This document shows, one piece after another, positions 1 to 10,419 of a DNA stretch of 64,000 nucleotides (position 1 is its first letter; each line of letters begins with the position of its first letter). The DNA comes from Bufo bufo. Lineage: Eukaryota > Chordata > Amphibia > Anura > Bufonidae. The DNA lies in the NCBI RefSeq assembly GCF_905171765.1, contig NC_053397.1, forward strand, positions 7,693,677 to 7,757,676, written 5' to 3'. Position numbers and translations under genes: made by a program. The notes under the pieces were generated by a model. It worked only from the letters and a program-made list of their open reading frames with translations. It did no database searches and was not told where the DNA came from.

Positions 1-757
1 CCAAATGTTGTGCCCATTCACAAGAAAGGTAGTAGGGAGGAATCGGGCAACTATAGGCCAGTAAGCCTGACATCAATAGTGGGGAAACTAATGGAAACCA
101 TACTTAAGGAGAGGATTGTGGAACATCTAAAATCCCATGGACTGAAAGATGAAAAACAGCATGGGTTTACTTCAGGGAGATCATGTCAAACTAATCTTTT
201 TTGATTGGGTGACTAAAATAATAGACGGTGGAGGTGCAGTAGACATCGCATATCTAGACTTCAGTAAGGCTTTTGATACTGTCCCACATAGAAGACTTAT
301 CAATAAACTGCAGTCATTGAGCATGGACTCCCATATTGTGGAATGGATTAGGCAGTGGCTGAGGGACAGACAACAGAGGGTTGTAGTCAATGGAGTATAT
401 TCAGACCAAGGTCTTGTTACCAGTGGGGTACCTCAGGGATCTGTTCTGGGACCCATATTGTTTAATATCTTTATCAGCGAAATTGCAGAAGGCCTCGATG
501 GTAAGGTTTGTCTTATTGCTGATGACACAAAGATTTGTAACAGGGTTGATGTTCCTGGAGGAATACACCAAATGAAAAAGGATTTAGTAAAACTAGAGGA
601 ATGGTCAAAAATCTGGCAACTAAAATGTAATGTTGATAAGTGCAAGATAATGCACCTGGGACGTAAAAACCCAAGAGCAGAATATACAACCAGTGATACA
701 GTCCTAACCTCAGTATCTGAGGAAAGGGATTTAGGGGTCATTATTTCAGAAAACTTA
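1..757 (+). pseudogene. CR1/L2-type LINE reverse transcriptase, 5' part (broken)
   Basis: Fragment of a non-LTR retrotransposon polymerase, the enzyme that copies LINE RNA into a nicked target. The reading starts at the window edge in the fingers region (NYRPVSLTS), runs to about 200, then shifts frame and continues to 757. The second part shows the palm blocks YLDFSKAFDTVPH, SGVPQGSVLGP and IADDTKI, followed by a DLGVII thumb block. The ADD core is kept, although the residue before it is I where Y or F is usual. The frame shift near 200 and a MITE inserted at 758 make it a dead copy. The endonuclease domain would lie outside the window. The block pattern fits the CR1/L2/Rex branch; I cannot choose among these clades by eye. 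Confidence 0.87.
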
Positions 758-1153
758 GGCCCCCTGCACACGAACGTGTGCGCCCCGTGGTCGTGCTGCG
801 GGCCACAATGCACAAACACCAACTGTGGGGCAGCCACAGCGGATCGCTGACCCATTCACTTGAATGGGTCCGCGATCCAGCCGTTCCGCAAAAGGATAGG
901 ACATGTTCTATCTTTTTGCGGAACGGAAGTACGGGACGAAACCCCATGGAAGCACTCCGCAGTGCTTCCGTAGGATTCCATTCCGTGCTTCCGTTCCGTA
1001 CCATTCCGCATCTCCGGATTTGCGGACACATTCAAGTGAATGGGTCCGCATCCGTGATGCGAAATGCCCACGGAACGGTGCCCGTGTATTGCGGATCCAC
1101 AAATGCATTCCCCAATACGGCAACGGGAAGCACGCGTTCGTGTGCAGGGGGCC
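758..1153. mobile_element. Harbinger-like MITE inserted in the LINE
   Basis: A 396-bp non-autonomous DNA transposon. It begins GGCCCCCTGCACACGAACG and ends with the exact reverse complement of those 19 bases. TTA lies on both sides (755-757 and 1154-1156), as expected for PIF/Harbinger target duplications. The interior has paired segments such as GTTCCGCAAAAAGATAG on opposite strands around GGACATGTTC, so the element can fold on itself. Removing it and one TTA rejoins LINE sequence. No transposase is encoded; mobilisation would need one from elsewhere. Confidence 0.85.
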
Positions 1154-1665
1154 TTAAAGGTAGGCAGACAATGTCATAGAGCAGCAGGAGATGCTAGCAA
1201 GAGGACATAGTTCTAAATTAGAGGGACAAAGGTTTAACGGTAATATCAGGAAGTTTTACTTTACTGAGAGAGTAGTGGATGTGTTATACACTCCACCTTA
1301 CACCCCCCACTCCTTTCCATCCTATATACTGTCTACTGTTCCGCAATAAACCAGAGATCCTGTTATAACCCAGCTGTCTCAGTATTGATCTCTCAGTATA
1401 CGTATACTTTAACATTAATTAATTTGGAGCAGTACATCAATCGAACTGACAGCTTCGCCAGAACCAGAACAGATGCATGGAATAGCCTTCCTGCAGAAGT
1501 GGCAGCTGCAAATACAGTGGAGGAGGTTAAGCATGCATGGGATAGGCATAAGGCCATCCTTCATATAAGATAGGGCCGGGGGCTATCCATAGTATTTAGT
1601 ATATTGGGCAGACTAGATGGGCCAAATGGGTCTTATCTGCCGACACATTCTAGGTTTCTATGATG
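1154..1665 (+). pseudogene. CR1/L2-type LINE 3' end and tail
   Basis: Continuation of the LINE after the MITE. Around 1453-1573 it encodes a short C-terminal block, AWNSLPAEVAAANTVEEV, found at the C terminus of vertebrate CR1/L2-like polymerases. A 3' UTR follows and ends near 1665 in an ATTCTAGGTTTCTATG-type tail. Between about 1277 and 1452 the coding similarity is lost. That piece has AATAAA at 1345-1350 and may be a small unrelated insertion, but I could not define its ends. Confidence 0.7.
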
Positions 1666-1920
1666 GAGAGGCACTGACTGGCTGGCCTGGGGGCTGATGG
1701 AGAGGCACTGGGGGCTGATGGAGAGGCACTGGGGGCTGATGGAGAGGCACTGGGGGCTGATGGAGAGGCACTGGGGGCTGATGAGAGGCACTGGGGGCTG
1801 ATAGAGAGGCACTGGGGGCTGATAGAGAGGCACTGGGGGCTGATAGAGAGGCACTGGGGGCTGATGAGAGGCACTGGGGGCTGATAGAGAGGCACTGGGG
1901 GCTGATAGAGAGGCATGGGG
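1660..1920. repeat. 21-bp minisatellite
   Basis: About 12 head-to-tail copies of a unit close to GCACTGGGGGCTGATGGAGAG, with small length variants (GATGAGAG, GATAGAGAG). It begins directly after the LINE tail. From 1920 to about 2095 there is G-rich sequence with loose repeats of GGGGTCTGATT and GAGGTCTTATT, probably an older, decayed tandem array. Open frames through it are by-products of the period being a multiple of three. Confidence 0.9.
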
Positions 1921-2155
1921 CTCTTATCTGAGGTCTGATTGGAGGTCATTCATAATAGGGTCTGAGCTGAGATGGCATCTGAGGTCTTATTGGGGTCTTA
2001 TTAACATTGGGGATCTTATTGGGGCTGTTAGCTGAGGTCTGATTAACATTGGGGTCTGATTGGGGGTCTGACCTGAGGTGTAATGAAAAATATTTTGTTT
2101 TCCGGAGCAGCTTAGAGAAAATAGGCCTCACAGTCTCCCACACTCCTTCTGCCCG

Positions 2156-2470
2156 GCCAAGCGAGCCAGCACCCCTGAGGCTAAGCCTGCCAGCATCCCT
2201 GAGGCCAAGCCTGCCAGCATCCCTGAGGCCAAGCCTGCCAGCATCCCTGAGGCCAAGCCTGCCAGCACCCCTGAGGCCAAGCCTGCCAGCACCCCTGAGG
2301 CCAAGCCTGCCAGCACCCCTGAGGCCAAGCCTGCCAGCACCCCTGAGGCCAAGCCTGCCAGCACCCCTGAGGCCAAACCTGCCAGCACCCCTGAGGCCAA
2401 GCCTGCCAGCACCCCTGAGGCCAAGCCAGCCAGCACCCCTGAGGCCAAGCCAGCCAGCACCCCTGAGTCC
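2156..2470. repeat. 24-bp minisatellite
   Basis: Roughly 13 copies of a 24-bp unit, GCCAAGCCTGCCAGCACCCC plus TGAG. Because 24 is divisible by three, five or more frames stay open. One forward frame reads as repeats of EAKPASTP, ends PESSEL-stop, and has no ATG; a stop at about 2123 bounds it upstream. The copies are very alike, so the array is recent or still being homogenised. Confidence 0.93.
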
Positions 2471-2479
2471 TCAGAACTA

Positions 2480-3183
2480 TAAGTAAATTATATATAAGGG
2501 GAGCTTATAATATGAAATAGACTAATTGCGCCTGAACAGACATATATAGCGCAATTCTTTTATTTATTTTTGGATCTTGGGTGAGTTCCCACACTTTTTT
2601 TTCCCATGACTTGGCCCCTGCTTATAAATTAAAACACTACAGAAATGAAAACAGCAGATGAAAGGAGGTCAAACTGCTCAAAGTGATGTATTTCTAGGAC
2701 CGTAGGAGGATAGGAGTGGTAGTGAATGTTCTACCCATCATTTCTCACACATTAATGTTGTCAAGGGAAAAACGTGTGAACATGTTTCTTTGAGATTTGG
2801 CAGAAACCTCAGAATCTGAAGCGCATTGTTGTGATTTTTTTACTTTCTGATGATTAACTGTTCAATATGGATAGAGAGATTTCAGGGATCGGCGCCAAAT
2901 CTCCAGACGCTGATATCTGAGTTGATGGAGTCCGGCCAGAAAGTGCACATATAATGGACACACACCCGTCACTGCGTAGTAAGAGGCGGAGCTCAGGGAG
3001 AGATACACAGTGTATCTAATCTCATCATGTGTGATACTGATCGTTAAGGTTCTGTATCTGAGCACTACATCTCCTATCATGCAACTTACTGAAGCAGTGA
3101 TTTCTTTAAAAATGAGATCCCGCGCTGCCCCACCTGCATCATTTATATTATGGTCACGCGAGTTTATAAGTGGCTGTGACTGT
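2480..3183. other. Unassigned sequence
   Basis: No gene, terminal repeat or tandem array recognised. It is moderately AT-rich apart from a GC-richer stretch near 2960-3180. Confidence 0.5.
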
Positions 3184-3614
3184 TGTGGGGACTCGCTCTG
3201 GTAGACAGGATAAGCGGACGCGGTACGGAGGCACCGACCAGTTCTGAGGTCAAACAGTTCAGTGTCTATTCACACTCTTGGCAAGTTCATAAACAAGAAG
3301 TCACCTTGTGGTTTTGGTGTTAGTTCACACCTGCTTGCAGTCCTGCCTCAGAGTCATGATCAGGCTTTAGGCGGCCTGTTTCCCCTCACACTGGTCTTGG
3401 ACCTCCAAGCCCAGCACAAGCCTCAGATCCCAGTACAGAGATATTCTCTGCTGAGCCCAGCTGTATTTTAAAGGCAGCTAGGTGTTGTCAAAACCCGGAC
3501 CGGCACATGAGATCCAGTCCGGTGTTTGACCTCACCTGGCCGCTAATCAGTCCAGCAGCACAAACTGGGAGGAAATCACCTGCCTCCCCATACACCTCCC
3601 TTTACTGTGTCACA
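3184..3614 (-). repeat. LTR of the Gmr1-like element
   Basis: Read on the minus strand, a purine tract (AAAGGGGGGAAGGG, plus-strand positions about 3615-3632) is followed by TGTGACACAG, the expected start of a 3' LTR after its polypurine tract. The likely end is the CCCCACA complement at 3184. A TTTAAAATAC box near 3460-3475 on the minus strand could be its TATA element. Ends are inferred because no second LTR is present for comparison. Confidence 0.6.
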
Positions 3615-3639
3615 TACCCTTCCCCCCTTTGTTCAAGGG

Positions 3640-4030
3640 GGTGAAAACATGCCAAACACTGCACCCGGGACAGGGCATCCGCATTTCCCTGCAATCAGCC
3701 TGCCATGTGTTCTACCGAGAACTTAAAGTTCTGCAGAGACAAAAACCATCGGGTGACCCGGGCATTCCTGTCCTTGGCCTGGCTCATCCACTTGAGAAGG
3801 GAGTGGTCGGTCAACAGGCGGAACTTTCTCCCCAATAAATAGTAGCGGAGAGACTCGAGTGCCCACTTGATGGCCAGGCACTCTCGGTCTCGGCTGGGGT
3901 GAGCTTGCGGCTGAGGAAGACAATAGGATGCTCATCCCCGTTGACTTCCTGAGAGAGTACAGCACCAAGGCCTACTTCGGAGGCATCGGTCTGTACTATA
4001 AACCCCCTCTTGAAGTCGGGCGTCACCAAA
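3640..4030 (-). pseudogene. RNase H domain, gypsy-type (broken)
   Basis: Minus-strand translation gives VQTDASEVGLGAVLSQEV (the first acidic motif of retroelement RNase H) and FLSRKLTPAE. After a frame shift it gives ECLAIKWALESLRYYLLGR, LLTDHSLLKWM, RVTRWFLSLQ and GNADALSR, which are the usual later blocks. RNase H removes the RNA strand during reverse transcription. It directly follows reverse transcriptase and precedes the LTR, so in this element it ends pol. Confidence 0.8.
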
Positions 4031-4314
4031 ACCGGTGACCTGCACAGGACAGACTTTAAAGCGGAAAAGCCTCTTCCACCCGATCATCCCAGTGAACCAT
4101 CACTGATTTTCGTCTCTTCAAGAGTCCAGTCAATGGCGCGGCTAGAGTAGCAAAGTGAGGAACAAACCTCATGTAATAGCCCACCATTCCCAGGAATGAC
4201 TTTATTTGCCTAGTGGTGACAGGTCGGGGCCAATTATCGCCTCTATTTTGTTTACTTGGGGTTTAATGAATCTGCGCCCAATGACATAACCCAGGTACTT
4301 AGTCTCTTCTAACC

Positions 4315-4850
4315 CTATCGCACATTTTTCGGGTTAGCGGTTAGGCCAGCTTTCCAAAAGGAGTCCACTACGTCCTGCACTTTGGGTAGATGACTCTCCC
4401 AGTTGGTACTGTGGATGACAATATTGTCCAGGTAGGCCGAGGCGTACCGCCAATGTGGACGAAGCACAATGTCCATTAGTCGCCGAAAAGTGCTGGGGGC
4501 GCCATGCAGACCAAAGGGTAAGACCTTATACTGATACAGCCCCTCAGGCGTGATGAAGGCAGTTTTCTCTTTGGCAGCCTCCGTTAAGGGCTCCTGCCAG
4601 TACCCTTTAGTGAGGTCCAAAACAGAAAAATACCGGGCTTGTCCTAACCTCTCGATGAGCTCATCCACCTGAGGCATGGGATATGCATCGAATTTGGAAA
4701 CCTCGTTAAGTTTTCGAAAGTCGTTACAAAACCTCAACGTCCCGTCCGGCTTGGGTATAAATACTATCAGACTGGCCCACTCACTTTTTGACTCCTCAAT
4801 GACATTTGGCTGCAACATTAGCTGCACCTCCTCCGATATGGCTTGTCGCC
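4315..4850 (-). pseudogene. Reverse transcriptase, gypsy-type (broken)
   Basis: About 170 uninterrupted residues on the minus strand hold the fingers and palm blocks: NVIEESKSEWASL, PKPDGTLRFCNDFRKLN, FSVLDLTKGYW, LPFGLHGAPSTFRRLMD and YLDNIVIHS. The catalytic box is YLDN instead of YLDD, so the second active-site aspartate is lost. The preceding linker (4850-5000) still shows DVFSDSPGRT, a block usually just N-terminal to this reverse transcriptase type, with stops in between. Confidence 0.88.
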
Positions 4851-5108
4851 GAGCCTCGGGTACCCGATATAGTTTTACTCTGACTTTTGCCTGAGGCTCA
4901 GTGACAATTGATTATGGAAGTGCGTCCAGGGGAATCCGAGAACACATCCGTGTTCCGACTAACGAACGCCCTGGCCTCCTGAGTCTGTTTAGAGGAGAGG
5001 CTGTCAGAAATTTTTACTGTGGCAGCCGCCTCTCTTGCATCAGACAGAGGGGCTGGAACCTCTTCTCCTAGAAAACCCGGACGCGGGCTGTCTTCTGTAC
5101 AGGTTTCC

Positions 5109-5690
5109 CTATCTTTCCACGGTTTGAGTAAACCTGCTTCGGCTTTCGCGCCCTGGCTGGTGTACCTTGTAGTTTACATCTCCAATTTTCTCGAGTACCT
5201 CGTAGGGCGCCTGCCACCTAGCCAGGAACTTACTGTCCACGGTCGGCACCAGAACCAAAACCCAATCACCAGGGTTAAAGATCCGGACCCGAGCCTGCCG
5301 ATTTATAGACCTGACTCTGGGCTCGCTGAGCTGCCTCCATATGCTCCCTAACAAGAGGCAACACTGTCTCTATCCGATCTTGCATCTGGGGTAACGTACT
5401 CAATGGTTGTTGTTCCCACGCCTCTTTGGCCACATCCAAGAGACTGCGAGGGTGTCTGCCATATAGCAATTTGAAGGGTGAGAACCCAGTAGAGGCCTGG
5501 GGTACCTCTCGCACTGCAAACATGAGATGGGGCAGAAGGAGGTTCTAGTCCTTCCCATCTTTAGACACTACCTTTTTCAACATATTTTTAAATGTTTGGT
5601 TAAACCGTTCTACCAGACCGTCCGTTTGCAGATGGTAAACAGACGTCCGTAGTTATTTTATGTGCAGCAACTTACAGAGTTCCCTCATCA
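5109..5690 (-). pseudogene. Integrase C-terminal part (broken)
   Basis: Minus-strand blocks run GTPFMSKLMRELCKLL, a damaged copy of the target-site block before the catalytic glutamate region, VREVPQASTGFSPFKLLYGR, then NPGDWVLVLVP and KFLARWQAPYEVLEKIGDVN, a GPY/F-like C-terminal module. The zinc-binding N terminus and most of the D,D core are absent. It lies upstream of reverse transcriptase, which is the diagnostic feature of the element. Confidence 0.8.
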
Positions 5691-6077
5691 ACTTGGACAT
5701 AAAAGGGGTCCCTTCGGTCTCAGGTTCCCAAGGTTCTGGTTTCCCCCCTGAGCTGGGCCACTCTGCTAGGGTTACCCCTGTCTCATGGGTATCAGTCACT
5801 CTCATAGCAGGCCACAGAGCCGGGAAGTCTCTCCCTATTATGAGTTCATAATGTAAATTGGTGGCGACGGCCACCTCGTGGGTCCACCTGCCGGCCACTG
5901 TGGATAGAGACACCAGGGTCGGTGGGATAGTCCTTTAAGTCTCCATAGATGCACACGACCCCGACTTTTCGGCCAGTATACTTGGCGGGCTGCACCAGGG
6001 AAGCTCTTACCAGGGACACCAGACTCCCTGAGTCCAGCAGAGCTACCGCCAGAGTGTCTCCCGCTTCCACCTGGCAC
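5690..6077 (-). pseudogene. Retropepsin-like protease domain (broken)
   Basis: Minus-strand frames give ALLDSGSLVSLVR, the flap-side DSG active-site motif of aspartic retropepsins, then NLHYELIIGRDFPALWP, which matches the C-terminal GRD block. The enzyme would release the gag and pol products. The domain is split between two frames at about 5900 and its downstream linker fuses directly to integrase sequence. Confidence 0.7.
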
Positions 6078-6130
6078 AGGCGGCTATTGTCTATAGTCTC
6101 TGGGGTACCTGTTGCACACAGCTTCCTGGC

Positions 6131-6346
6131 TTACAAGGAGTGGCGGTAGCCATAGTTAGTATCCATGGGTTCGCCAGGCTCCTGACACCGCCAGCAGACT
6201 ATCGGAGCTAGGTCTGTAGGGGGTATATCCCGGGTGGGTTTGGCTGGCTCCAGTCGCCGGGTCTGGGGTGGAGATTTCCGGGGTTTGACTGCCCCCCTCC
6301 CAAAAGAACCCCCTTGTAGAGCAACTTGACGAAACTGGGCAGTCAC
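6131..6346 (-). pseudogene. gag C-terminal zinc-knuckle remnant
   Basis: A short minus-strand stretch with IVCWRCQEPGEP, the first half of a CCHC knuckle, upstream of the protease. The later H and C are out of frame or missing. Everything 5' of this in the element is gone. Assigned mostly by position. Confidence 0.5.
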
Positions 6347-6353
6347 TGTCGCC

Positions 6354-6617
6354 TAGTGGAGGGACATTAAGGGTAAATTAGAGAGGGAGTATTAATAGAG
6401 AGAGTTTTCCAGGGACACATAGGGACAGAGCCCCAGTAGCTCTGTCTCCCTAGTGTCTATCCTCCCTCCTGTCATTTGTTTCTGTGTTCTGCATTGTTTT
6501 GTGGACAGTTATAGGTCACATCTGTTTATACATATATCGGTGCGTACTTTGCCGTTGTTTGTATATTAATATCTTGGGCCTTTTATTTTAACAATATATG
6601 TAAAGCCCCCCTTTACA
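6354..6617 (+). repeat. Truncated 5' LTR of a gag-bearing LTR element
   Basis: The segment ends CCCCCCTTTACA directly before a primer-binding site, which marks it as the U5 end of an LTR. Its left part is cut off where the Gmr1-like element ends, so no TG start or 5' flank remains. I found no clear copy of this U5 in the proposed 3' LTR at 10420. Confidence 0.5.
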
Positions 6618-6618
6618 T

Positions 6619-6636
6619 TGGCGAGCCAGGCCCACT
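6619..6636 (+). promoter_or_regulatory. Primer-binding site, probably tRNA-Arg
   Basis: TGGCGAGCCAGG follows the LTR end by one base. It complements the 3' end of vertebrate tRNA-Arg (CTGGCTCGCCA) over about 11-12 bases, then diverges. This is where minus-strand DNA synthesis of the element would start. The tRNA match is from memory. Confidence 0.65.
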
Positions 6637-7008
6637 GCGTGGATTTTGCGCTTAATTTTTGGTCTTAAGGTTGAGGGTCGCTAGTACTGTGAATTAGCGG
6701 GCAGGAGCGACGCGGTCAGCGGAGTGTCTGAGCGTCTAGGACCCGATAATTCGTACAGGAGAAGCGATACTTCCCTTAGAGTACCAGAATTAAAACAAAA
6801 TCTTTTGCAGAGAATCTATAATTGTTCTGTGAATTAATACTTTTGTATTTGCTTTACACGGTCACCGTCGCTGGGGTACACGGAAAAGTACAGCACCAAC
6901 AAGCATCGCTCAAGTGATTGCAAGGGAGAAGACACATCACTGAAGGAGATCCATCTTCGGGGGAGCGGCGTACAAGTCAGGCTGGTCGGGAAGAGGCGAT
7001 CCGGGAAA

Positions 7009-7728
7009 ATGGACTTCTTCCAAGCAGCTGCGAAATACGGCGCCAAGGAGAAGATGGACACTCATCAAACGGTGAGTATGGACTTCCCCACACTGCAACA
7101 CTTGAGCAGACACAGCACATTTAACCCCACCCTCCCCACTACATACAAGTCAGTAGAAATGCTGTGGTCCGATTTGTTAGCACAGGCTTGTAGTTACGAC
7201 AAGCTTTGTGTTAACAAACGGACGGTTTTGAACAAGGCCACCAAACGGCTTCGGATGCTAGCCAAACTCGTTCATACGTTTGAGGCTAGCATCTGTAAGC
7301 CAAAGGAAGTTGCGCTGGTGTCTCGGTCAACGGAGACAATTCCTCCGGCCATTCACTGCCAGTGCTGTGCCAGTAATTCGGACCAGGTTTCGGCATTGCG
7401 GGCACAGCTGGCGGAGAATGTGCAGTCTACTGTTGACCGAGATGCGCAGGTGGCTAGGATAGAGTCACAGTTGGTAGAGCTGCAGAGGCAGAAGGAGGAA
7501 ATTGAGGCTAAGTTGACTCAGTCTTATACTGAAGTCAAAGCCTTTAAGGAGCGGACTGCCTCTACTGACGTGACGGTAGCCAAATTGAAGGCTCAGGTTG
7601 CTGTAAGGTCCCAGCTAATGTCTGGCATGCAACAGGTTATCACCAAGTTGGTGCCTGCCCTTTCTTTTTCCATAAAGCCAGGGTCGGAATCTCCCAAAAT
7701 GTTGCCCTGTGCAGGGCAAAAGGGGTAA
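7009..7728 (+). CDS. gag-like protein, N-terminal part
   Basis: ATG-started frame of 239 codons after a roughly 390-base leader downstream of the primer-binding site. The N-terminal part is unremarkable. Residues about 128-200 are a clear coiled coil rich in Q, E, K and hydrophobic heptads (LRAQLAENV, ARIESQLVELQRQKEEIEAKL). A CQCC cluster lies at 117-120. No capsid major-homology region is obvious. It stops at 7728, and the knuckle region follows in another frame, so the gag frame is probably broken by an indel. I take it as gag from its position; the exact family (endogenous retrovirus or gypsy) is not clear. Confidence 0.6.
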   Translation: MDFFQAAAKYGAKEKMDTHQTVSMDFPTLQHLSRHSTFNPTLPTTYKSVEMLWSDLLAQACSYDKLCVNKRTVLNKATKRLRMLAKLVHTFEASICKPKEVALVSRSTETIPPAIHCQCCASNSDQVSALRAQLAENVQSTVDRDAQVARIESQLVELQRQKEEIEAKLTQSYTEVKAFKERTASTDVTVAKLKAQVAVRSQLMSGMQQVITKLVPALSFSIKPGSESPKMLPCAGQKG

Positions 7729-7796
7729 GAGTAGTCTGTGACCGGTCTAATCATCAGGTCAAGCCGGTCCAGACTAACAGAGATTTTTCCCTGACT

Positions 7797-8192
7797 TTGG
7801 GAAAAAGAACTGTGGTGAAGAGTGCGTCCCTGAGGATGGAACAATTCAGGAGAAGGGAGCACGGCTGCAGTGTAGATGGACCTGGGCCATGCAGAGCAAA
7901 CATCAGATGTTTTGCATGTAGTGGCCTAGGTCACATAGCGAGACACTGCAAAACAGATAGGAACATAACACACAGGACAGGAAACCAAGTCACGTGTTTC
8001 AGGTGTGGGAACAAAGGACACATTGCAAGGAATTGCCCTGGTGCAAGTAATTGCAATGTGTCCAACAGTATCAGCCAGGTAACAAATTGGGCAGTGGGGT
8101 CTAGTCAGCTTGGCCATAACGGGGTTACTTCTCGGCAGCATCACCAGCTGCTGAGAGGTCAGAGTGGCCAAGCTAGGCTAGGCAACATTTGA
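7797..8192 (+). CDS. gag nucleocapsid with two CCHC zinc knuckles
   Basis: The frame holds two canonical CX2CX4HX4C knuckles: CFACSGLGHIARHC (about 7908-7949) and CFRCGNKGHIARNC (about 7995-8036). Such knuckles bind the element RNA during packaging. Upstream residues are basic (FRRREHG), and the tail is Q-, S- and N-rich, ending LGNI-stop. It is offset in frame from the 7009-7728 frame, and no good ATG precedes the knuckles, so it is most likely the C-terminal end of the same gag separated by a frame shift. Confidence 0.75.
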   Translation: MGKRTVVKSASLRMEQFRRREHGCSVDGPGPCRANIRCFACSGLGHIARHCKTDRNITHRTGNQVTCFRCGNKGHIARNCPGASNCNVSNSISQVTNWAVGSSQLGHNGVTSRQHHQLLRGQSGQARLGNI

Positions 8193-10400
8193 CACCCCTG
8201 TACTATTTGTTACACCGTCTGTTCCCTGTGTATGTCCATGTTGTGTGTTTTTGTTATCTGTTTGTAAGTTTTTCTTGATGTTGATGGTGGTAGTCCTTGT
8301 CTGCGGATGTGTTCTACCATGCTGATTTATGTAGTGTTGTAAGTCCCGTCTGCTGTCTTTGTTTCATTCTGTGTCCCCTTGGAGTGGAACAGTGTTATAC
8401 TGTGGATCGAGAACGTATAGGTTTGCGAGCAGATAATATCACACGGGAAATCCTGCTGGTCGGGAGAAGGCATAAGGACCTTCTCCATGCAGCACACAAA
8501 GGATGATGTGATATTATTCTGGGCAACCAGGGTCTCAGATCGATACAGATAGCACTGTTGTGCTCCAGGTTTTCGGTAGGGCTGTGTTGCGCTGGGGACT
8601 GGGGCGGACAGACAACATTGGTGTAATGTTGTGCTGCGCACTTAATTCTAGTCCGGTCAGGTAGCACAGCTCTGATAGGGATTGGACGCAGAGTGTTTGG
8701 CAGCAGAATGTGGACTGTGTTCTTGTGTTGTGGGGGCCTGGGGAGCCGGGTCATGACTATGCCATTGGTTCTGCGGGCCTCCACAAGATGGGATCACAGG
8801 GGGAAATCGGCCTGGGTACACACGAGTGGACAGGGATGCGGTGCCATCAATAACAAGATGGTGCTTTGTCCACAGAACTCCAGTTATCCTAACCTAGTAG
8901 GGCGGCCATCCTTATCTGTTGGTGCAGAGGGATGTGCAGCAGAGGACGCTATCCTCTGAAGGTAGGGTGTTCAGACACCAGTGTTGGGATAACGAGGGGT
9001 CCTGTGAGATAAAGGGCAGCCCAATACATTTCTCTACCCATGGGTCAAAGGTATTGGTGCTGGGAATTTTCACATTAATTGCACTGTTAGGGGAGAAATT
9101 CCCCTGGGAGCGCCTGGTGTTTTCTTCTGCCATAGGTGTGATTTTATATGGAGCGGAAGAAAAACCTAGGAGATGCCACAGAAGAGACCAGCTGGATTTT
9201 GGCAACAAAGCGACCTCTACCTAGAGGTGTTATAGCAATGAAGACTGTGCCACAATCCAGCGGGAGCATTATTTAGGCTCTGGAGGAAGACTTGGGAGAC
9301 GTTCGGGTGGAAGAACTTATCACTTGTTTCACCCAGTGAAACTTCTTCTGGTTCTGGTCATCGTAATCGGAGGGTCAAGGGACTTATTGACCAAATACAC
9401 CAGAACCAGACAGAACTTTACAGAACTATCCAGAGGAGGAGGCTCAGGACATAACTCAAACATTGTTCCTGAAGCCAAATATTGTATGGACACACTTTGT
9501 TTCCTATGAGGGTTCGGGACGTATAACTGGTACTACCCGGAAACCCCATAGCACATTGTATTTATTGATTGATTGTGTTTATTGTTCGATGGTGTACCCA
9601 TAGACACTCTAGGTACAAATGTGTGACAGCCTATATTCGGCTGTACACATTTGCATCCTATAGTCGTTTCCCATTGACACAGGGGTCTGCGACCTACCTG
9701 TGTCTTTGGAGGTGTAGAGATATGCCAGGTTGCATGAGTCTCTATGGGTACACATACATATAATGATTTTGGTGGTGTTGGGAGGGATGTGACATGTGTT
9801 TTGTGTGAATGGGGATAAGATTAGGACACGATAGGGACAGGCATCACTCATTTGCCACCTTGAACCCTGGAACGGTGAGGTTCTTAAGGGAAGGGCTGGA
9901 TGTGTAGTGTGGCGGAGGTGTTCTCCGCAGTAGAATTTAGGTACTATGACATCACCGCTTAAGAGTTTGACCTGCCTTGTAAAGACCTATTAATCTGTCC
10001 ACGGGAGAACCGCACCCATCAAGATGGAAACAGACGTTGGATAGAAGAAAGTTGGGACTGAGACTGTGAGGGTGAACCCGCTCCAGATGCCTTGGAGGCG
10101 GGCCATACCTGAAGATCGGCAGAACTACCGAGAGACTGTGGGGGTGTGGTCACTCCAAAGTGGGGGTGGCCGACACTAAGACTGTTAAAGAAAGACCAGC
10201 TAACCAAGAGACTGTGGGTGTGTGGTATCCTAAAGATGTCAAGAAGAAGACAGAAGGGCAGGTCGGAGGAAGCTGGATTGGGGATGTCTAAGTACCTAAA
10301 GATCAGTGTGCACTACAGTTCTTCCTGAACTTCCACCAAAGATGGGGTTGAAGGGGGGCAAACATATCTCAACCCGTTCCCCCATTATATTGTCGTATTA
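8193..10400 (+). other. Internal region of the LTR element without pol
   Basis: Between gag and the proposed 3' LTR only short frames occur. None shows protease, reverse transcriptase or integrase motifs. A frame near 8693-8959 and a hydrophobic start at 9324 (MFHPVKLLLVLVIVIGG) could be remains of an env-like or accessory gene, but nothing is recognisable. The 10120-10220 stretch has two loose copies of GAGACTGTGGG-GTGTGG. A gag-only, pol-less structure is what non-autonomous LTR derivatives have. Confidence 0.4.
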
Positions 10401-10419
10401 TATTCCGACAACAGGGGGA

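Larger units (their letters stand above)
3615..6353 (-). mobile_element. Gmr1-like Ty3/gypsy retrotransposon, internally deleted
   Basis: Minus-strand order is gag knuckle remnant, protease, integrase C-terminal part, reverse transcriptase, RNase H, then LTR. The reverse transcriptase and RNase H are gypsy-like in sequence, yet integrase lies upstream of reverse transcriptase as in copia. Published Gmr1-type elements of fish and other deuterostomes have this arrangement. Frame shifts and stops occur throughout. Protease runs straight into the end of the integrase core, so an internal deletion removed the integrase N-terminal part. The gag end stops at about 6353, where a plus-strand LTR element begins. 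Confidence 0.8.

Noticed and set aside
1277..1452. Possible solo LTR in the LINE 3' part
   Set aside because: AATAAA is present but no TG/CA ends with matching target duplication could be found.
9324..9509. Short frame with hydrophobic start, possible env signal peptide
   Set aside because: Only 61 codons, no glycoprotein, cleavage-site or membrane-anchor pattern; kept only as a remark in the LTR element entry.
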